A DNA stretch of 64,000 bases. Source: Mytilus galloprovincialis. Lineage: Eukaryota; Mollusca; Bivalvia; Mytilida; Mytilidae. Numbering within the stretch: the stretch's first letter is position 1; each line of letters starts with the position of its first letter. Positions 61,601 to 64,000 of this stretch are shown piece after piece. The stretch spans positions 86,276,916 to 86,340,915 of the forward strand of contig NC_134840.1 in the NCBI RefSeq assembly GCF_965363235.1. Direction: 5' to 3'. The position numbers and the translations under genes were made by a program. The notes below the pieces were generated by a model, which saw only the letters and a list, made by a program, of their open reading frames with translations, was not told where the DNA came from and did not search any database.

Positions 61601-62847
61601 TATTTGCAAACAAGAAATGCTAAATGACAGATGTAAACATTGCTTACTCACTACAATTCAACATTAAAAAGCTTCACACCATTTATTGAATCATTTCCTT
61701 TCATAAAAGACAAGTAAATTTTGAAGAAAATCTGTTTTCGGACAGACACAAATGAAGGGAGATGACCAGTTACTGCTTCCACTTTTGTTGAGGCAGGAAA
61801 AAATTAAAAGGCTCCATTCACAATAAACCTACTTACCTTGCTGTGCTTTTTTTGTCTGGTTTCTGCTCATCTAAACTAGCCTGTCTTGATTTGGGTTCTT
61901 TAGGGGTCAGTACAACAGAAGACTGGATAGTGGGCTATAAATAAAACCATTTAAATAAAATAAAACCATTTTAATAACGATCTGATTAAAATACAGTTCT
62001 TGTATTCAAACTTTGCTTTCAAGGATCTGAAAACACTCTAGTCTACTGTCTGTTTTAAAGATCTTATGTGCAAGATCCTCTGTATTTGTTGGATTAATTG
62101 AAACCTTCAAAAATATGAAAGCTAAAATTTCATTGGCTGATGAAATAATTTCCAGAACAGGTAGTAAAACAGAGTGTTGTCAAATCCTTGAAAGCTAACC
62201 TTTAACACAGGATCTGTAAATTAATAACATAAACAATTAAGCCAAACATGGAAACACTGAGAATTAATTTGATTTCTTACAATATTATTACCATGAATAA
62301 TGTCTAAATAGGGACATGCATAAATGTATTTCAGCCGATGGTCTACAAACAGCTTAATACCATGTTTGACAGTAAATCACTTAAAAAACCAATTTCTTAC
62401 AGTTTGTTTATTAAATTGTAATTCAAAATAGAAAAAAAGTGTAGCAAACACTTTATAAAAGGACCAATTTTATTTCCAATTAAAATAAATATAAATTTAT
62501 GTATTGCCTTTCTGGTAATCTTTAGTAATCCCTAAGCATTATTCGAATTTCAGTTGAAATTTCGCTAATTTCATTATTTCACATTTTCTGGCAGTGAATC
62601 ACCTATCCTATTAAAAATTATTTGCATGGGTTTCTCAGCCTTACTATAATTCATTTAAAGGGATTATTAATTAATAATTCAGTAATCGAGAACTGTTTAT
62701 TTGTTTTCCATTTGGTGTATGTAATATCTTACTCTATTGGGAAGTTCCTCTTCTTCATCACTATCAGCAGTCCTCCTTCCTCTTCCAATTCCTCTTCCGA
62801 TTCCTCTTCCTCGTCCTCTTCCAGCAGCCCTGGGACTGATACCAAGC
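52653..62847 (-). CDS. PNN: Pinin (5' exon or exons not found)
   Basis: Six minus-strand exons, 62733-62847, 61837-61934, 60996-61071, 59999-60154, 55463-55601 and 52653-53596, splice in phase to 508 residues ending at the stop. Pinin works in nuclear speckles in splicing and exon-junction-linked complexes, and at desmosomes in vertebrates. Matches to human pinin in order (from memory): a GR-rich segment (RAAGRGRGRGIGRG) with acidic DSDEEEE, QSSVVLTPKE, the signature RNRRMFGLLLGTLQKFK, a coiled coil (EKRQLFEERRQTQVKLRKIE), and FIRTKAKPPIFYLPKMMNES. The last exon adds an acidic stretch and about 150 residues rich in RD, RE, KR and SH repeats, then a novel-looking end (VPEIKPVILDFSNMADIPMP). 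Residue 1 and the first coiled-coil exon (LQEQLEKAKESL in human) must lie right of 62847; I could not find them before 64000. Confidence 0.92.
53597..54729. other. PNN last intron, 3' half
   Basis: AT-rich and without a gene. tgtaaattcaaaaattattg near 53655 recurs in related forms at 54275-54300, 54445-54470 and 55380-55395, so a degraded repeat may be scattered here. Confidence 0.4.
54730..54894. mobile_element. hAT-like G/C-run MITE in a PNN intron
   Basis: CAGTGGCGGATCCAG to CTGAACCCTCCACTG, imperfect inverted repeats with G13 and C-rich homopolymer runs between. AAACA flanks both ends as a 5-bp duplication. Confidence 0.75.
55611..56062. mobile_element. 'GCCCCAC' element, copy in a PNN intron beside an exon
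   Basis: aacaagaatgtgtcc to ctatcgtaggtggggcat, with about two internal units. Its left end is only 9 bases from the PNN exon at 55463-55601. Confidence 0.75.
56150..56330. repeat. Possible pogo-like transposon end
   Basis: TACAGTCGATTCCACTTAATTG followed by repeated ttaattgcata / ttattgcatag motifs. CAGTCGA starts are typical of pogo/Tigger ends (from memory). No matching right end was found nearby. Confidence 0.35.
56653..57480 (+). mobile_element. FLYWCH/MULE-type transposon, copy 2 (left part only)
   Basis: Bases 56653-57030 match copy 1 (39876-40253) almost exactly, with TIR, binding-site repeats and leader. It then continues into a coding exon that copy 1 lacks. No transposase exon or right terminal repeat was found before the tandem array at 57480, so the right limit is approximate. 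It lies in PNN intron 4. Confidence 0.8.
57017..57123 (+). CDS. FLYWCH-type zinc-finger first exon of the transposon
   Basis: ATG at 57017, open for 35 codons plus two bases to a donor (tttacag then gtatgt). The peptide reads MDLVHTETNRGKKCIIYDGF, SYRSSNILKNGDKVY. The pattern GKKCIIYDGFSYR resembles the first half of a FLYWCH finger. Its phase (2) equals the phase of the transposase exon acceptor at 40321 in copy 1, whose exon opens with the remaining CxxxxxC half. So the family's intron splits the FLYWCH finger. Confidence 0.7.
57480..58341. mobile_element. 'GCCCCAC' element expanded to four 184-bp tandem units
   Basis: tgcactttcattttctatg starts at 57521, 57704, 57888 and 58072, a period of 183-184. 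The first three units are nearly identical. The element ends with a GACGGACGAAC simple repeat and ctatcgtaggtggggcat. It lies in PNN intron 4. Confidence 0.85.
58342..59256. other. PNN intron 4, middle
   Basis: AT-rich. At 58965-59066, gtccgacttatacgag and catccgacttatagtcggatcg followed by gcgagtatctacggtag look like the end of a DNA transposon with subterminal repeats; the other end was not identified. Confidence 0.4.
59257..59530. mobile_element. 'GCCCCAC' element, diverged copy
   Basis: aaaacaagtatgtgtccagg to cataatgcccctaggtgggcat. One unit, more diverged than the other copies in the same intron. Confidence 0.65.
60155..62732. other. PNN introns 1-3
   Basis: The stretches 60155-60995, 61072-61836 and 61935-62732 are AT-rich introns. 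I recognise no repeats or nested genes in them. Confidence 0.45.
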
Positions 62848-64000
62848 CTAGAAAATACACATGTTGTAAAAGATTTTTTTTCTGTTGCACTTGCAGGATT
62901 TTCTTCAATTCATGTTGCTCAATCTTTATTATAAATTCTGTGTAATGTTATATCAACTGTTGTTTGGTCTTTTTTTAACCATAAATGTCAGATGCTATCT
63001 GCCATTCTTTGACTATTTTTTTTTATCAACTCCCCCATAAGCTCCATCTTTCTTTAAGTCATTTCTTTTCTTTGAATATATATATATGCCATTGATGTAG
63101 TCTCAGTTTAAAATATAAGTTTCTTATTACCAAGGTATAAACCTCTTATCTGTATAATATAAAGAAATGTTTCCACAAAACAATGATATGGGGAAAAAGG
63201 AAGCTTTTAAAAAATGGTTGGAGGTGCTTAACAACTTAAGAAAGGAAATGGTCAGATTACTTACTGTAAATTCAGAAATTTATACATACATTTTTATTGA
63301 GGATCCTTGACCATTAGCAAAAATGTGAGGAGAAAATAATGATTTTGCAAAAAATTTATGGAAGAAAATCACGATTGAAAATATGAATGCTGAAAGATCG
63401 GAGCAAGACTTGATGGTTCAGATAGTAATTTAATAATGGCTACAAAATATACAATTGGTATCGCCGTAGCGACGTTACGTAACAAGTAAATGTCCCGAAG
63501 GTTTGTGCGTGACGTTCCCGGAATAATCGCAGATATTACATTCCTCCTTAACTTTGAATTAGAAAATGACTTTATAAATGTAAAAGAAAATGTGTAAAAT
63601 AAAGTTTGATTACATTAAGTAAATTATCACAGTCTCTGTATTGTTCACTAATGTTTTTGTAATAAAGATAAAATATAGATGTTCACTTTCTCAATTTGTA
63701 TTATAAATTAAAATAGTCTCTATAATGTTCACTAAATTGCATCGGTCTCCTGGTTCTTCTGCTTTATGTTTCAGTCCTGGTTTCCTGACTTTTGTCTCTG
63801 TTTTCCAAAGTTCTCTTTATCCGCCCCCTCCCGCGCCTGTCTTGCGGGGGGCCCATAATTTTGTATGTCCCCTGCCCCCTCCCGCGCATGTCTTGCGGGG
63901 GGCCCATTTTCTTCATCTTCCTGTTTCTGTTTTCAGCATACCCTTTGATTTTCTCCTTGCATTGTCTGTCTCTTTCATTTATCTCCTCATATAAGTTTGA
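62848..64000. other. PNN upstream intron or flank
   Basis: No pinin first exon was recognised. Bases 63823-63910 carry a 51-bp direct repeat (gccccctcccgcgc at 63823 and 63874, each followed by tgtcttgcggggggccc). The rest is AT-rich. Confidence 0.45.

Noticed and set aside
62622-62945. Plus-strand Ser-rich ORF
   Set aside because: It is antisense to the GR-rich, acidic pinin exon at 62733-62847.
63725-63994. Proline-rich plus-strand ORF at the right edge
   Set aside because: Its apparent repeat comes from the 51-bp GC-rich duplication; no motif or splice evidence.

Overview
This is eukaryotic, AT-rich DNA: GT-AG introns, short exons, long introns, and dense small transposons and tandem repeats. 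The gene proteins are animal-like. Several repeat families match what I remember from marine mussel (Mytilus) genomes, for example the one beginning gaagatgtggtatgagtgcc and the TATACGACCGCA element. I therefore infer a bivalve, most likely Mytilus; no search was run.

Five host genes can be modelled exon by exon with matching splice phases. (1) MCM5, minus strand, 13100 to 412 and running off the left edge: the replicative helicase subunit, with an E2F-type site just before its start codon. (2) A three-exon plus-strand gene, 17770-20276, of uncertain family, whose last exon looks like a phospholipase-D-like domain with a degenerate HKD motif. (3) ACTMAP (C19orf54), minus strand, 31501-27100, complete in six exons: the actin maturation protease. 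(4) A two-exon minus-strand gene, 37253-36469, of unknown function, with a TATA box and a GC box. (5) PNN (pinin), minus strand, about 62847 to 52653, with the 5' exon(s) missing: a splicing and exon-junction-associated protein with a long RD/RE/RS-rich tail. The genes share no obvious pathway, and I see no cluster logic.

Between and inside the genes lies a transposon graveyard. The most informative item is a FLYWCH/MULE-type DNA transposon present twice. Copy 1 (39876-41915) has terminal repeats, an 8-bp target duplication and an open transposase exon, but has lost its FLYWCH exon. Copy 2 (from 56653, inside a PNN intron) keeps the FLYWCH exon but no transposase exon was found near it. Other elements are a 3-kb TTAA-flanked element just upstream of MCM5, a TIR element in MCM5 intron 1 carrying an intronless 112-codon ORF, hAT-like elements nested in a SINE and in a retroelement tail, a Harbinger-like MITE splitting a LINE cleanly, fold-back hairpins, and four copies of a 1.1-2.2 kb element with palindromic minisatellites.

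I saw no rRNA gene, functional tRNA, CRISPR array or prokaryotic feature, and no capsid- or envelope-bearing element. A wholly new multi-gene system is not evident. The best candidates for novelty are the PLD-like gene, the unknown TATA-driven gene and the ORF inside the TIR element.
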